Positions 36,392 to 44,539 of a stretch of DNA of 64,000 nt are shown one piece after another (the first letter of the stretch is position 1; each line of letters begins with the position of its first letter). Origin of the DNA: Bradyrhizobium cosmicum (GTDB taxonomy: Bacteria; Pseudomonadota; Alphaproteobacteria; Rhizobiales; Xanthobacteraceae); NCBI RefSeq assembly GCF_007290395.2, contig NZ_CP041656.2, positions 1,736,001 through 1,800,000 on the forward strand. Reading direction: 5' to 3'. The notes beneath the pieces were generated by a model. It was not told where the DNA came from, made no database searches, and saw only the letters and a list, made by a program, of their open reading frames with translations. The position numbers were made by a program, and so were the translations under genes.

Positions 36392-36994
36392 CTACAGCTG
36401 CGTCTTGTACAGTGCTTCCACGACGTCCTGGCTCTGCGGCTCACCAAGACCGGTTTGCTCGTGGATCACCTCGGTGATGCTCGGCATCACCGAGCGTTGC
36501 ACCTTCTCAGGCGCCCACAGTTTCGAGCGCATCAGCGCCTTGCCGCAGTGGAAATAGACCTCACTGACGGCAACGCTCAGCACCGCGCGCGGCGGCTTGC
36601 CGAATTCGACCATCGAGGCGAGCAGATCCGGATCGGCCGACAGCGTGCCACGTCCGCCGACGCGCAGCGTCTCGTCGATCCCCGGCACGAAGAACAACAG
36701 ATGTACGAAGCCGGAGCCTTCGACGACGTTGCGAAAACTGTCGATCCGGTTGTTGCCGGCGCGGTCGGGCATCAGCAGCTGGTTGGGGCCGGCCACATGG
36801 ACAAAGCCAATGCCGCCGCCGCGCGGCGAGGCATCGACGCTGCCGTCGGTGCCCGATGTCGCGAGCACGCAGAACGGCGACATCTCGATGAATTTCCTCG
36901 CATGCGTATCGATCGCAGGACGCGCTTTCGCAATCACGCGAGGGGTTGGCTTCGCATAGATGGTGGCGAGGTCTTCGGCGCAAAGATCAGTCAC
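36392..36994 (-). CDS. Pyridoxamine 5'-phosphate oxidase-family flavoprotein
   Basis: 200 residues of the split-barrel FMN-binding group (MSMEG_1061-like). Conserved features: FCVLATSGTDGSVDASPRGG, then LLMPDRAGNNRIDSFRNV and the C-terminal FHCGKALMRSKLW. The real substrate is not pyridoxamine in many members; a flavin reductase-like role is possible. It starts at GTG (36994), supported by AAGGAGACC upstream. Confidence 0.85.
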   Translation of the reverse strand: MTDLCAEDLATIYAKPTPRVIAKARPAIDTHARKFIEMSPFCVLATSGTDGSVDASPRGGGIGFVHVAGPNQLLMPDRAGNNRIDSFRNVVEGSGFVHLLFFVPGIDETLRVGGRGTLSADPDLLASMVEFGKPPRAVLSVAVSEVYFHCGKALMRSKLWAPEKVQRSVMPSITEVIHEQTGLGEPQSQDVVEALYKTQL

Positions 36995-37025
36995 GAAGGT
37001 CTCCTTGATTGAGGGGGCGAGGATA

Positions 37026-37466
37026 TCAGTCCCCGATCGGAGCGCTACCCCCTTGCTTGCGCCGCCACGGCCAGTCGATCACGCCGGTGCAGTACAGCGC
37101 CCACCAGATCAGGACCGGCTGAAGCGCCAGCCGCGGCCCGTGATAGAGCCAGCTATTGGGGAGAGGCGGAAGGTCGATGCCCTCCAGGGCGTGCTTGATG
37201 TTCGCCGGCCATACGCAAAGTGCATAGAGCGCGAATGCGACGCCTGCCCACCAGCGCAGCGGCCTGGTCACCAGCGCGATTGCGCCTGCGATCTCGCAGG
37301 CCCCGGTGATGAGGACGACCTGCGTCGCGAACGGAACCCAGGACGGCGTGATCGCGAGCAGCTTCTCCGGAACCCAGAGGTGCGCGATGCCCGCCGTCAG
37401 GTAAAATGCAGCAAGCACGCAGCGCATTACCGTGCGTGTCAGATCGCTTGCAGGAGCTGAGGCCAT
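37026..37466 (-). CDS. DoxX-like family membrane protein
   Basis: 146 residues with four membrane helices, for example AAFYLTAGIAHLWVP, VLITGACEIAGAIALV and VAFALYALCVWPANI. The HLWVP and WPANIKHA motifs are typical of the DoxX-like group of small quinone-related or unknown membrane proteins. The ATG at 37466 is used; an upstream GTG (37490) is possible. It lies close to the flavoprotein gene and could be co-transcribed with it. Confidence 0.78.
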   Translation of the reverse strand: MASAPASDLTRTVMRCVLAAFYLTAGIAHLWVPEKLLAITPSWVPFATQVVLITGACEIAGAIALVTRPLRWWAGVAFALYALCVWPANIKHALEGIDLPPLPNSWLYHGPRLALQPVLIWWALYCTGVIDWPWRRKQGGSAPIGD

Positions 37467-37514
37467 CAGCCGAACTAGCACGCGCGGCACCGAGGCGCCA
37501 TCGCACGCGCGAAC

Positions 37515-37868
37515 TCAGACGGCGTCCGCCGGCACGAAGCAGCTGATGATGATCGCGCCGCGGTGATGGACGTACCACACCACGGCCTGACCGACCGGAT
37601 TGCCGCGGTCGCGGATGATGGCGCGCTCGGGCACCTCCATCCATTGTCCTTCGATCGGTACCCAATAAGCGCCGCCCCGCACATCGTATTCGGTGCGATG
37701 GCCGTCGGAGACATCGCAGCAGGGCACGCCGTTCGGCGCGATCACGCTCTTGAACCAGGCGCGGATGTCGGGCGGAACATGGTCGTATTGGCCATTGTCG
37801 AACGCGAACGCGGCGCTCGTCAGCGCCATCATTGCTGCAAGCCAAACGCACAGCGCAAGCCTGTGCAT
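37515..37868 (-). CDS. Small exported protein of unknown function
   Basis: 117 residues. Signal peptide about 1-22 (ending AFAF). The mature part has a Cys pair (GVPCCDVSDGHRT), a Trp-rich core (YWVPIEGQWMEVP) and a late Cys (IISCFVPAD). This pattern occurs in uncharacterised Bradyrhizobium periplasmic proteins; the function is unknown. GGAGG precedes the ATG. Confidence 0.72.
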   Translation of the reverse strand: MHRLALCVWLAAMMALTSAAFAFDNGQYDHVPPDIRAWFKSVIAPNGVPCCDVSDGHRTEYDVRGGAYWVPIEGQWMEVPERAIIRDRGNPVGQAVVWYVHHRGAIIISCFVPADAV

Positions 37869-37981
37869 GCGATCCTCCGTCGCGCGCCGATTCGTATCGT
37901 TGACGCAATTAAGCCCGAGCTGTCAGTTCAATGCATGCTCAAATAATATGCGGCTTCGGTGGCGGTTGATGCGATGCAAAA

Positions 37982-39058
37982 TCAGCGGCGCACGGATTCA
38001 AACGTTTGTTGCGGTGCGTTTTGCAGAAATTGCCGCACCTCCTCGCTGTAGAACTTTGCATTGCCGGTTGTGCCGTGACCGCGCGTCTCGGTGCTTGCGG
38101 GGATGAGATACACCTTGCCGTTCTTGACCCGCTTCATCGCGGCGTCCGTGAGGCCGGTCTCGGGCGGGTTGCGCTCGTCATCGGCGGAATTGATCAGCAG
38201 CAGCGACGCTTCGATCTTCTCCAGCTTCTCGGCGGCATTGTAGTCGTGCGAGGACTCCCACTGATAGACGAAGTCATTCGCATCCGCTGTGATCGGCGTC
38301 GACAGCCGCTCGTCGACGATCTTGTCGGCCCGGGCCGCCGTCGGCGCTTGCGACTGGTAGGCCAGCGTTCCGCCGATGCTGGCGATGCCGTAGGCGGTGA
38401 TGGCGTATTTCATCATACGCGGCTGGCTGGTGTAATTGCCGCCATTGTAATCTGGATCGTTGCGGATGGTGTCGAGCATGATCCGCCGCATCATCCAGTT
38501 GCGCGACGCCATCTCGGTCGGTTGCGAGGCCATCGGCACCAGTGCGTCCATTGCCTGCGGATATTTCTCGCCCCACAGCCAGGTTTGCATGCCGCCCATC
38601 GAATTGCCGATCACGAGCCGCAAATGCTTGACGCCGAGGCCTTCCGTCACGAGGCGATGCTGCGCCTCGACCATGTCGTCGTAATTGTATTTCGGGAAGC
38701 TCGTCTTCATGCCGTCCGACGGCTTTGACGATTTGCCGTGGCCGATCGCATCGGGGATGATGATGTAATATTTGGACGCATCGAGTGGCTGGCCGGTGCC
38801 GAACAGTTCGCCTGCGAAGGCGGGCGAAAGCATGCTCGCGCCGGAGCCGCCGGTGCCGTGCAGCACCAGCACTGGCTCGCCATTGGGCTCGCCAACGGTG
38901 GTGTAGTGCAGTTTCAATTCCGGCATGGTCTCACCGGTGTGGAACTTGAAATCTTTGGCGACCCAGTCGCCCTGTTTCGGCGCCGGATAGTCGGCGGCCA
39001 CGGCGGGCATCGCGATGGACAGAAGGATGGCGGACAGCGCCACGCAAGAGGCTCTCAT
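37982..39058 (-). CDS. Exported alpha/beta hydrolase, homoserine acetyltransferase-like
   Basis: 358 residues. Signal peptide about 1-21 (ending AVAA), which is unusual for MetX-like enzymes. The fold is close to homoserine O-acetyltransferase: LVLHGTGGSG, nucleophile Ser153 in VIGNSMGGMQTW, and a late STETRGHGTTG with the His. The natural substrate is probably an ester or amide outside the cytoplasm, not homoserine. No methionine genes are nearby. Confidence 0.88.
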   Translation of the reverse strand: MRASCVALSAILLSIAMPAVAADYPAPKQGDWVAKDFKFHTGETMPELKLHYTTVGEPNGEPVLVLHGTGGSGASMLSPAFAGELFGTGQPLDASKYYIIIPDAIGHGKSSKPSDGMKTSFPKYNYDDMVEAQHRLVTEGLGVKHLRLVIGNSMGGMQTWLWGEKYPQAMDALVPMASQPTEMASRNWMMRRIMLDTIRNDPDYNGGNYTSQPRMMKYAITAYGIASIGGTLAYQSQAPTAARADKIVDERLSTPITADANDFVYQWESSHDYNAAEKLEKIEASLLLINSADDERNPPETGLTDAAMKRVKNGKVYLIPASTETRGHGTTGNAKFYSEEVRQFLQNAPQQTFESVRR

Positions 39059-39182
39059 GTTTCTCTCCCCGTGCGGCTCATAGGGGGGGGCCGCGTTGCG
39101 GGAACCTTAGCAGAACTGTCCGGACCGATGTAGAATTTTGGCTCCGCCAATCGTCTTAAAGGGAAACAACGGGAGTGGCTGC

Positions 39183-39449
39183 ATGTGCCGCAATATCAAG
39201 ACGCTGTTCAATTTCGAGCCGCCGGCGACGGAAGACGAGTTCCACGCAAGCGCGCTGCAATTCGTGCGCAAACTGTCCGGCTTCAACAAGCCGTCGCAAG
39301 CCAATGAGGAAGCCTTCGACCGCGCAGTGGCCGAGGTCTCGGAGGCCGCGCGAAAGCTCCTGACCTCGCTGCATACGCATGCGCCGGCGCGGGATCGCGA
39401 GGTCGAGGCGGACAAGGCGAGGGAACGTTCGCGGTTGCGGTTCGGGTAG
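39183..39449 (+). CDS. DUF2277 family protein
   Basis: 88 residues. The start MCRNIKTLFNFEPPATEDE is distinctive of DUF2277, a small helical family of unknown function, whose helix (ALQFVRKLSGFNKPSQANEE) and second helix (FDRAVAEVSEAARKLLTSL) follow. It is soluble, without a signal. An ACGGGAG ribosome site precedes the ATG. No clue from neighbours. Confidence 0.85.
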   Translation: MCRNIKTLFNFEPPATEDEFHASALQFVRKLSGFNKPSQANEEAFDRAVAEVSEAARKLLTSLHTHAPARDREVEADKARERSRLRFG

Positions 39450-39547
39450 TCCGGTCTCAACCGGCCGTTCCGTGATCTGGCTCACGGTATGGGGCGTATG
39501 AACTTGCGATGATGTCCGCCGGGGTTTTGACAGCCCGGAGCACGATC

Positions 39548-39763
39548 ATGAGCCGCCCTCTTATTCCCCTCAAAGCAGGTGCCGTCGTTTTCACGCTGCT
39601 GTGGACCGCATGGATGATGTGGTGGAGCGGCTCGTTCAGCAGCGCGAACGTCGCGATCCTCGCGCTATGCGGCGCAGCGGTCGGCTATCTCTGGTACCGC
39701 GCCATGCGCTGGCAGTTCGAGCGCATGGGCATGCTGCCCCGACGGGAGGATCAGGCGAGGTAG
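39548..39763 (+). CDS. Small two-helix membrane protein
   Basis: 71 residues with two membrane helices (AVVFTLLWTAWMMWWSG and VAILALCGAAVGYLWYRAM). Unknown function; a pattern common in rhizobial genomes. It is transcribed toward the collagen-like protein gene. Confidence 0.68.
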   Translation: MSRPLIPLKAGAVVFTLLWTAWMMWWSGSFSSANVAILALCGAAVGYLWYRAMRWQFERMGMLPRREDQAR

Positions 39764-39772
39764 GCGTGACCG

Positions 39773-40279
39773 CTAGTCCTTGTGGCCGTGCTTCTTCTTT
39801 TTCTTCTTCTTCCGGTGCTCGTCGCCCTCGCCTTCGCCGTCGTCGCTCTCGTCGTCGACGAACGTGTCGTCGGGTTCCAGCACCGCGGCTTCCAGCGCTT
39901 CGCGCTCGGCGGCTTCACGCTCGCGCTGGCGGCGGCGTTCGTCCCAGGCGTCGAAGAGTTGCTCCAGCCAAGGAAGCACCTGCTCGATCGACGGTAGCTG
40001 GCCGGGCGGCCCGGCCTCGCCGCGCGGGCCCTGCGGCCCCGCCGGCCCTTGCGGCCCGACCGGTCCCGGCGCACCGGCTTCGCCGGCCTTGCCCGGCAGG
40101 CCAGGCTTGCCTTGCGGGCCGGCCTTTCCGGCTGCGCCGGGCTTGCCTTGCGGCCCCGGCTTGCCACGCAAGCCGTCCGGCCCCCGCTTGCCCGGATGCC
40201 CCTGCGGTCCAGGCCGTCCCGGCTCGCCCTGCCGCCCGCGCGGTCCCTGAGGTCCCTGCCTTTTCTGTTCGTCTGCCAC
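39773..40279 (-). CDS. Collagen-like protein
   Basis: 168 residues. Residues about 7-95 are almost pure Gly-X-Y triplets (for example [16 protein letters not shown]), which should form a triple helix. The next part is a charged coiled coil ([19 protein letters not shown], then [15 protein letters not shown]) that could trimerise the chain. The end is Asp/Glu-rich followed by a Lys run and GHKD. No signal peptide is visible, so the location is unclear. Convergent with the membrane-protein gene. Confidence 0.88.
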   Translation of the reverse strand: MADEQKRQGPQGPRGRQGEPGRPGPQGHPGKRGPDGLRGKPGPQGKPGAAGKAGPQGKPGLPGKAGEAGAPGPVGPQGPAGPQGPRGEAGPPGQLPSIEQVLPWLEQLFDAWDERRRQREREAAEREALEAAVLEPDDTFVDDESDDGEGEGDEHRKKKKKKKHGHKD

Positions 40280-40436
40280 GCCATGCTCCCTTGACCGGAA
40301 GCAAACTACTTAGCGGCGTTTGACGACAGCAGCAATTCCGCCCGCGCATCGCGGCGCGCTTGATCAACATCAATCGGCCTCCGGAAGCGCCGTGTCACTG
40401 AATGATACGCGGCGACAAATTTACTGGGAGAGACCG

Positions 40437-40700
40437 ATGCGCGCGGCGTGGAAACTCTTCTGCCTGTCGGCAGCCATCCTTGCGGCGTCGCTCGGCCTTG
40501 CTCATCTGCTCGTGCCCGATGTCGTGCCGGTCGCGTTCGCCGAGGAGCCGCAGCCGGCATGGGCCGTCATGATGGCGTTCATGCTCCGCGCCATCGAGAT
40601 GATCGCGGCAGCGGTCGCGATCATCTCGCTTGCAGGTCTCGCCGGCATTCCGCTCTACGTTGCCTGGTCGCGTGCTAGTCGTGATACGCAGGCACGTTGA
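40437..40700 (+). CDS. Small membrane protein, unknown function
   Basis: 87 residues with two hydrophobic stretches (LFCLSAAILAASLGLAHLLV and AIEMIAAAVAIISLAGLAGI). GGGAGAG stands ahead of the ATG. Unknown function. Its 3' end overlaps that of the convergent Fis-like gene by 26 bases. Confidence 0.65.
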   Translation: MRAAWKLFCLSAAILAASLGLAHLLVPDVVPVAFAEEPQPAWAVMMAFMLRAIEMIAAAVAIISLAGLAGIPLYVAWSRASRDTQAR

Positions 40701-40923
40701 TGCCGGAGGCCGCATAGATCCTGATCTTGTTGCGCAGCGTGCGCACCGACAGGCCGAGCACGCGTGACGCGCGGGTGCGATTGCCGTCGCAGCGTGCCAG
40801 AGTCTGGAGCACGAGCTCGCGCTCGACCTCGTCGACGGTCGCGCCGATCAGCAGCGGAACGATCTGGTTGGGGCTGAGGAATTGCGCGCCCGGCCCTGAC
40901 GCGGCGACATGAACAGTGGTCAT
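40675..40923 (-). CDS. Stand-alone Fis/FlbD-type DNA-binding protein
   Basis: 82 residues. The C-terminal half is a Fis-type helix-turn-helix (VERELVLQTLARCDGNRTRA followed by LSVRTLRNKIRIYAASG), the same as the DNA-binding tail of NtrC-family activators such as FlbD. The AAA+ and receiver parts are absent, so it is a small DNA-binding protein rather than an activator. GGGGAG precedes the ATG at 40923. The pairing with convergent small membrane-protein gene is probably chance. Confidence 0.85.
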   Translation of the reverse strand: MTTVHVAASGPGAQFLSPNQIVPLLIGATVDEVERELVLQTLARCDGNRTRASRVLGLSVRTLRNKIRIYAASGINVPAYHD

Positions 40924-41142
40924 CAAGATACTCCCCGATCAACGCCCGCTTCCATCGTTGGAAGCGGATCGAGAACAAACGACCCCCAAGCCGTAGATCT
41001 ACGGTGGGCGGGTTTGGTTAACGAAAGGTTAATTGCGGGTCATCGCACAAGATGACCTCGGGAATGCCGCGAAGGCGCCGCGATTGGCACGAGGTGCATA
41101 GCGATGCGGGCCGATCTCGCCCCGCAAATTCGCCGGCGCGTG

Positions 41143-41910
41143 TCACACCGTCCGGTATCCGCCATCGACCATCAGGATCGTGCCCGTGACATAGGCCGAC
41201 TGGTCCGAGGCCAGGAAGATCGCGGGTCCGACGATGTCCTCGGGCTTGCCGGTGCGCGCCAGCGGGGTGTGATCGACGAAGGCCTGCACCAGCGCCGGAT
41301 TGGTTGCGCGCACATTGGCGTTGATGTTGGTCTCGATGAAGCCGGGCCCGATCGCGTTGACGCGCACGCCGTCCTTGCCGAGCTCGGCCGCGAGCGCCTT
41401 GGTGAAGCCGAGCACGCCATGCTTCGACGTCGTATACGCCGCCGAGCTCGGCGTGCGCAGGTGCACGAAGGACTGGATCGAGCCGATATTGACGATGCGG
41501 CCCTTGGCTGCTCGCAGCGGGCCAAGGAATGCCTGCGTCACGTTGAAGACGCCGTTGAGATTGAGCGAGATGATGTCGTTCCAGTCCTTCGCCACCGTCT
41601 CGGTCTCGGCGGTGAAGGCGTTGCGGCGGGTGATGCCGGCATTGTTGACGAGGATCGAGACCTGCCCGACCTTGTCCGCGATTTGCTTGGCCAGCGCGAA
41701 GCAATCCTCGCGCCTGGTCACGTCGAGTGCGAAGCTTTCGGCCTTGCCGCCGGCCTTGCGGATCTCCTGGGCGGCTTCCGCCACGGTGTCGGCGTTGACG
41801 TCGAGCAGCACCACTTGCGCGCCCTCGCGGGCGTAGCCGGCGGCGATCGCCCGGCCGATGCCGGAGCCGGCGCCCGTGACGACGGCGATGTGGTTTGCGA
41901 GCAGTGCCAT
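41143..41910 (-). CDS. Short-chain dehydrogenase/reductase
   Basis: 255 residues, classic SDR. NAD(P) motif TGAGSGIGRA (12-21), NNAG (about 88), catalytic Ser in NIGSIQSF and Tyr-x3-Lys in AAYTTSKHG; PGFIETNIN follows. The substrate is unknown; it is nearest to the FabG-like or sugar-acid (KduD-like) subgroups. A single gene with nothing else in the presumed pathway nearby. Confidence 0.9.
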   Translation of the reverse strand: MALLANHIAVVTGAGSGIGRAIAAGYAREGAQVVLLDVNADTVAEAAQEIRKAGGKAESFALDVTRREDCFALAKQIADKVGQVSILVNNAGITRRNAFTAETETVAKDWNDIISLNLNGVFNVTQAFLGPLRAAKGRIVNIGSIQSFVHLRTPSSAAYTTSKHGVLGFTKALAAELGKDGVRVNAIGPGFIETNINANVRATNPALVQAFVDHTPLARTGKPEDIVGPAIFLASDQSAYVTGTILMVDGGYRTV

Positions 41911-42021
41911 GACGATTTCCTCCCGGATTCGTTTCTAAGTTTCATGAAAGGCTAACTCGAAATTAAGGGGTCGGAAACGGCCGCCTTGGCATACTGATCT
42001 TCATTGCTAAACGTTGCGCGC

Positions 42022-42507
42022 ATGATGGAACGGCTTGAATCCTGGAAACTGGCGCTCGAGCGCCTGCGGTCGGCGCAATCGGGCGATTGGGCCGAGGCGG
42101 GCCGGCTCGTGGCCGAGATCGCGCGCATGAGCACGGATGTCACGCTGCGGCTGGCGGCCGAGCAGGCGCTTCCTGTGCTGCGCCAGGCCGTCGACAATGA
42201 CGATCACAGCGTCACGCTGGCGGCCCGGCGCCGCGTCGGCGTGGTCCTCGACGTCGTCCATGATCTCACCGCGCCGCGCTTCGGCCGCCGCAACGCCATG
42301 CCGAAGAAACTGTCCAGCGAGGATCGCGCCCGCAGGATGCTCGGCCTGCCGCTCGCCGTGCAGCTCACCTGCGAGGACATCAACCAGGCCTATCGACGCG
42401 CGGCCAAGAGCACGCATCCCGACCAGGGCGGCAACGCGCAGGCCTTCATCGACCTCGCCGCCGCGCGCGACATTCTCATCCACCCCGGCGCCTACAAGGA
42501 GGCCTGA
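42022..42507 (+). CDS. Protein with C-terminal J domain
   Basis: 161 residues. The N-terminal two thirds are helical (ESWKLALERLRSAQSGDW). The end is a degenerate J domain: EDINQAYRRAAKSTHPDQGG with the essential HPD triplet and an AFIDLAAARDILI helix. J domains stimulate DnaK. The domain is at the C-terminus, unlike DnaJ. Expected client unknown. Confidence 0.8.
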   Translation: MMERLESWKLALERLRSAQSGDWAEAGRLVAEIARMSTDVTLRLAAEQALPVLRQAVDNDDHSVTLAARRRVGVVLDVVHDLTAPRFGRRNAMPKKLSSEDRARRMLGLPLAVQLTCEDINQAYRRAAKSTHPDQGGNAQAFIDLAAARDILIHPGAYKEA

Positions 42508-42514
42508 AGCGCAC

Positions 42515-43153
42515 TCAGCTCTTGCTGACGCAGCTTGGATAGGGCGCGGCTTCTCCCGCGACGATCGGGCAGAGATCGATCGGGCTGAGCTCACGCAGGC
42601 GCGCTTGCCAGAGGTCGTCGTTGACGGGCGGCTCGTCAGTCTCGGGGCCGCGTTCCGCCCACTGGATGGTGTAGTAGTCGCTCGCGCCCTTCAGCGTGAT
42701 CAGCAGCGCGGTCTCGCTGTGCCGGGTCGGGCCGCTGTCGACGCGGCCGCAGCCGATCACGGCGCCGAACCCTTCGAAGCGGCCGAATTTCAGGACACCG
42801 AAAGGTCTTGCCGCAAAGCTGTCGGGGCAGGCCGATTTGAAGCCGCCGGCGATCGAGCCTGCGAATTTCTCGGGTGAGCTACCCGGCGTCAGCGTCATGC
42901 CCTTCTCGCCGGTGACGGTGATCATCTGGGTCCAGCGCTCGGGCGTCTCGCCCTTCAGCACGGCCTCGCGGATGTAGTGACCGCCCTTGGTGTTCTCGAA
43001 CACCGCGACGAAGTTTGACGGCATCGAAAAGCTGACGAGCTGGCCGAAGATCGGCGAGATCACGCGGATGGATTCCGGGGCCTGCGCCGGTGCTGCCGAG
43101 ACGAGTGCGAGCGATACAGTGAAGACGGCTGCAGCCGTCGTGAGCGTGCGCAT
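42515..43153 (-). CDS. Exported protein of unknown function
   Basis: 212 residues. Signal peptide about 1-24 (ending APAQ). The mature part is mainly beta with a late Cys (GAVIGCGRVDSG) and ends in LCPIVAGEAAPYPSCVSKS. No family recognised. It follows the 43247 gene on the same strand and may share its transcript. Confidence 0.72.
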   Translation of the reverse strand: MRTLTTAAAVFTVSLALVSAAPAQAPESIRVISPIFGQLVSFSMPSNFVAVFENTKGGHYIREAVLKGETPERWTQMITVTGEKGMTLTPGSSPEKFAGSIAGGFKSACPDSFAARPFGVLKFGRFEGFGAVIGCGRVDSGPTRHSETALLITLKGASDYYTIQWAERGPETDEPPVNDDLWQARLRELSPIDLCPIVAGEAAPYPSCVSKS

Positions 43154-43188
43154 CGATTGACCCCACAGGGACTGGATGGAAACGCGAG

Positions 43189-43221
43189 CAGGCAAGGATG
43201 CTCGCATCGCATCCTTGCCTG
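43189..43221 (-). terminator. Perfect 12-bp hairpin between two exported-protein genes
   Basis: CAGGCAAGGATG and CATCCTTGCCTG are separated by 9 bases. There is no long U-tract, so it may be an attenuator or an mRNA-stability hairpin as much as a terminator. Confidence 0.45.
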
Positions 43222-43246
43222 GCCCTTGTCGTCCGCCGATCGAATT

Positions 43247-43498
43247 TTACCAGGAGCAGTGGCCGTCCTTCAACGCGTGGTCCTTCAGCACCAGCGCGTC
43301 GAGGAAGGTCGGCACGGTCGCACTGACGCGGGTGTAGTCGGAGGGCCACGGCGTGGTCGGGATGCTCTCGTCCCAGATCTGGCAGAAGCCGCCATTCTGC
43401 CAGCGGATCAGATGATAGCCGGCTTCGGCCGGGCTGGTGGCGGCGAAGGCCGCAATGGCAAGACCGGCGGCAGCACACAGCACGGAAATACGACGCAT
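43247..43498 (-). CDS. Small exported protein (paralogue 1 of 2)
   Basis: 83 residues. Signal peptide about 1-26 (ending AEAG). The core GYHLIRWQNGGFCQIWDES is repeated in the next gene as GYYVIRWDNTGICQVWNEE. Both have one Cys in the CQxW motif and a second near the end (DGHCSW here). Probably a disulphide-stabilised periplasmic domain. Unknown function. Confidence 0.75.
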   Translation of the reverse strand: MRRISVLCAAAGLAIAAFAATSPAEAGYHLIRWQNGGFCQIWDESIPTTPWPSDYTRVSATVPTFLDALVLKDHALKDGHCSW

Positions 43499-43679
43499 GA
43501 TCAGCTCCTCAAATGAAAGTTGTGATGCGCCTCCCGACAATGAGGGGAGGGGTGGTGCGGGACGCTTTGGGACGGGGCGCCCCGGACAAGGTGTGAGTAG
43601 TTCCGCCTGCGGGTGAGGTTCAAACCGCGTGGGCCGGACATGCGGGATACCGGCTGGAAAACGAGGGCCGCGCGCCACA

Positions 43680-43712
43680 AAGAAGAAAGGCGGATCGCTT
43701 GCGCGACCCGCC
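43680..43712 (-). terminator. Terminator of the 43740 gene
   Basis: On the minus strand GGCGGGTCGC-GCAA-GCGATCCGCC forms a 10-bp stem (one mismatch) followed by TTTCTTCTTT. Confidence 0.65.
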
Positions 43713-43739
43713 CTCAAAATCCGTCTCGTCGCGCGACGC

Positions 43740-44000
43740 TCAGAGCGTGCAGCGGCGCTCCGCGCGCAGCTTGATCTGCAGGTCGGAGGCGGCCGTGAAG
43801 GTCGGCAGCGGCTTGCTGACGACCTTGTAGGTCGACGCGCCCCACTGGAACGGCTTGTACTTCAGCTCCTCGTTCCAAACCTGGCAGATGCCGGTGTTGT
43901 CCCAGCGGATCACGTAATAGCCGGGCGCTGCGGATGCGGGCATGGCAAGCACGGAACTGGCGATGCCGGCAAAGGCACAGAGGGCGAGAACGCGACGCAT
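43740..44000 (-). CDS. Small exported protein (paralogue 2 of 2)
   Basis: 86 residues. Signal peptide about 1-24 (ending ASAA). It shares the WxxxxxCQxW core and the C-terminal Cys (ERRCTL) with its neighbour at 43247. The gene has its own terminator at 43680. The pair arose by tandem duplication; function unknown. Confidence 0.75.
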   Translation of the reverse strand: MRRVLALCAFAGIASSVLAMPASAAPGYYVIRWDNTGICQVWNEELKYKPFQWGASTYKVVSKPLPTFTAASDLQIKLRAERRCTL

Positions 44001-44155
44001 GAAATATCTCCTGATGGGGAAGTAGGCCTCGAAAATTCGTGCGGTAAAAGCCGGTCCTTTGCAAGCCGGGGAGCGACCGTTTCACGGATATGTCAGACCG
44101 GCGCGCCCAATTGGTTGGGTCGCGTGCCCTGCAAGACACACGGGCGAGGCGTGGA

Positions 44156-44539
44156 TCACTTCGCCAGCGACGCCACTGCCTCGATCTCGATCAGCATCTT
44201 CGGATCGGGCAGCGCGTGCACCACGCAGGTCGTGCGCGCGGGGTAGGGCGGCGGGCCGAAGGCGCCGGCATAGAGCGCGTTCATGGCGGCGACGTCGGAG
44301 GCGCGGGTCAGCAGCACGTTGACCTTGGCGAGATCGCGAAAGGTCGCGCCGGCCTCGTCCAGCACGCGCCTGATGTTGACGGCGACATTGGCGAACTGCG
44401 CCTCGAAGCCGTCGGGCAGCGCACCGTTGGCGTCGAAGCCGGGAATGCCGGAGACGAACAGAAGGTCGCCGACGCGCGTGGCAAAGGACAGCGGCGGCGC
44501 CTTGACGTGCGGCGGGGGCGCGAAATGCTGGATCGTCAT
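44156..44539 (-). CDS. RidA family protein
   Basis: 127 residues. The YjgF/RidA fold is recognised by GDLLFVSGIPGFD, NVAVNIRRVLDEAGATFRDL and the late TTCVVHALPDPKMLIEIEAV with the Arg or Cys site replaced by the Thr/Cys pair. RidA deaminates reactive enamines; distant members act on other imines. The usual active-site Arg (R105 in E. coli) appears as PPYPARTTCV. A single gene. Confidence 0.88.
   Translation of the reverse strand: MTIQHFAPPPHVKAPPLSFATRVGDLLFVSGIPGFDANGALPDGFEAQFANVAVNIRRVLDEAGATFRDLAKVNVLLTRASDVAAMNALYAGAFGPPPYPARTTCVVHALPDPKMLIEIEAVASLAK

Noticed and set aside
41083..41100. TGGCACG near 41086 as an RpoN promoter
   Set aside because: No TTGC four bases on; faces no gene start.
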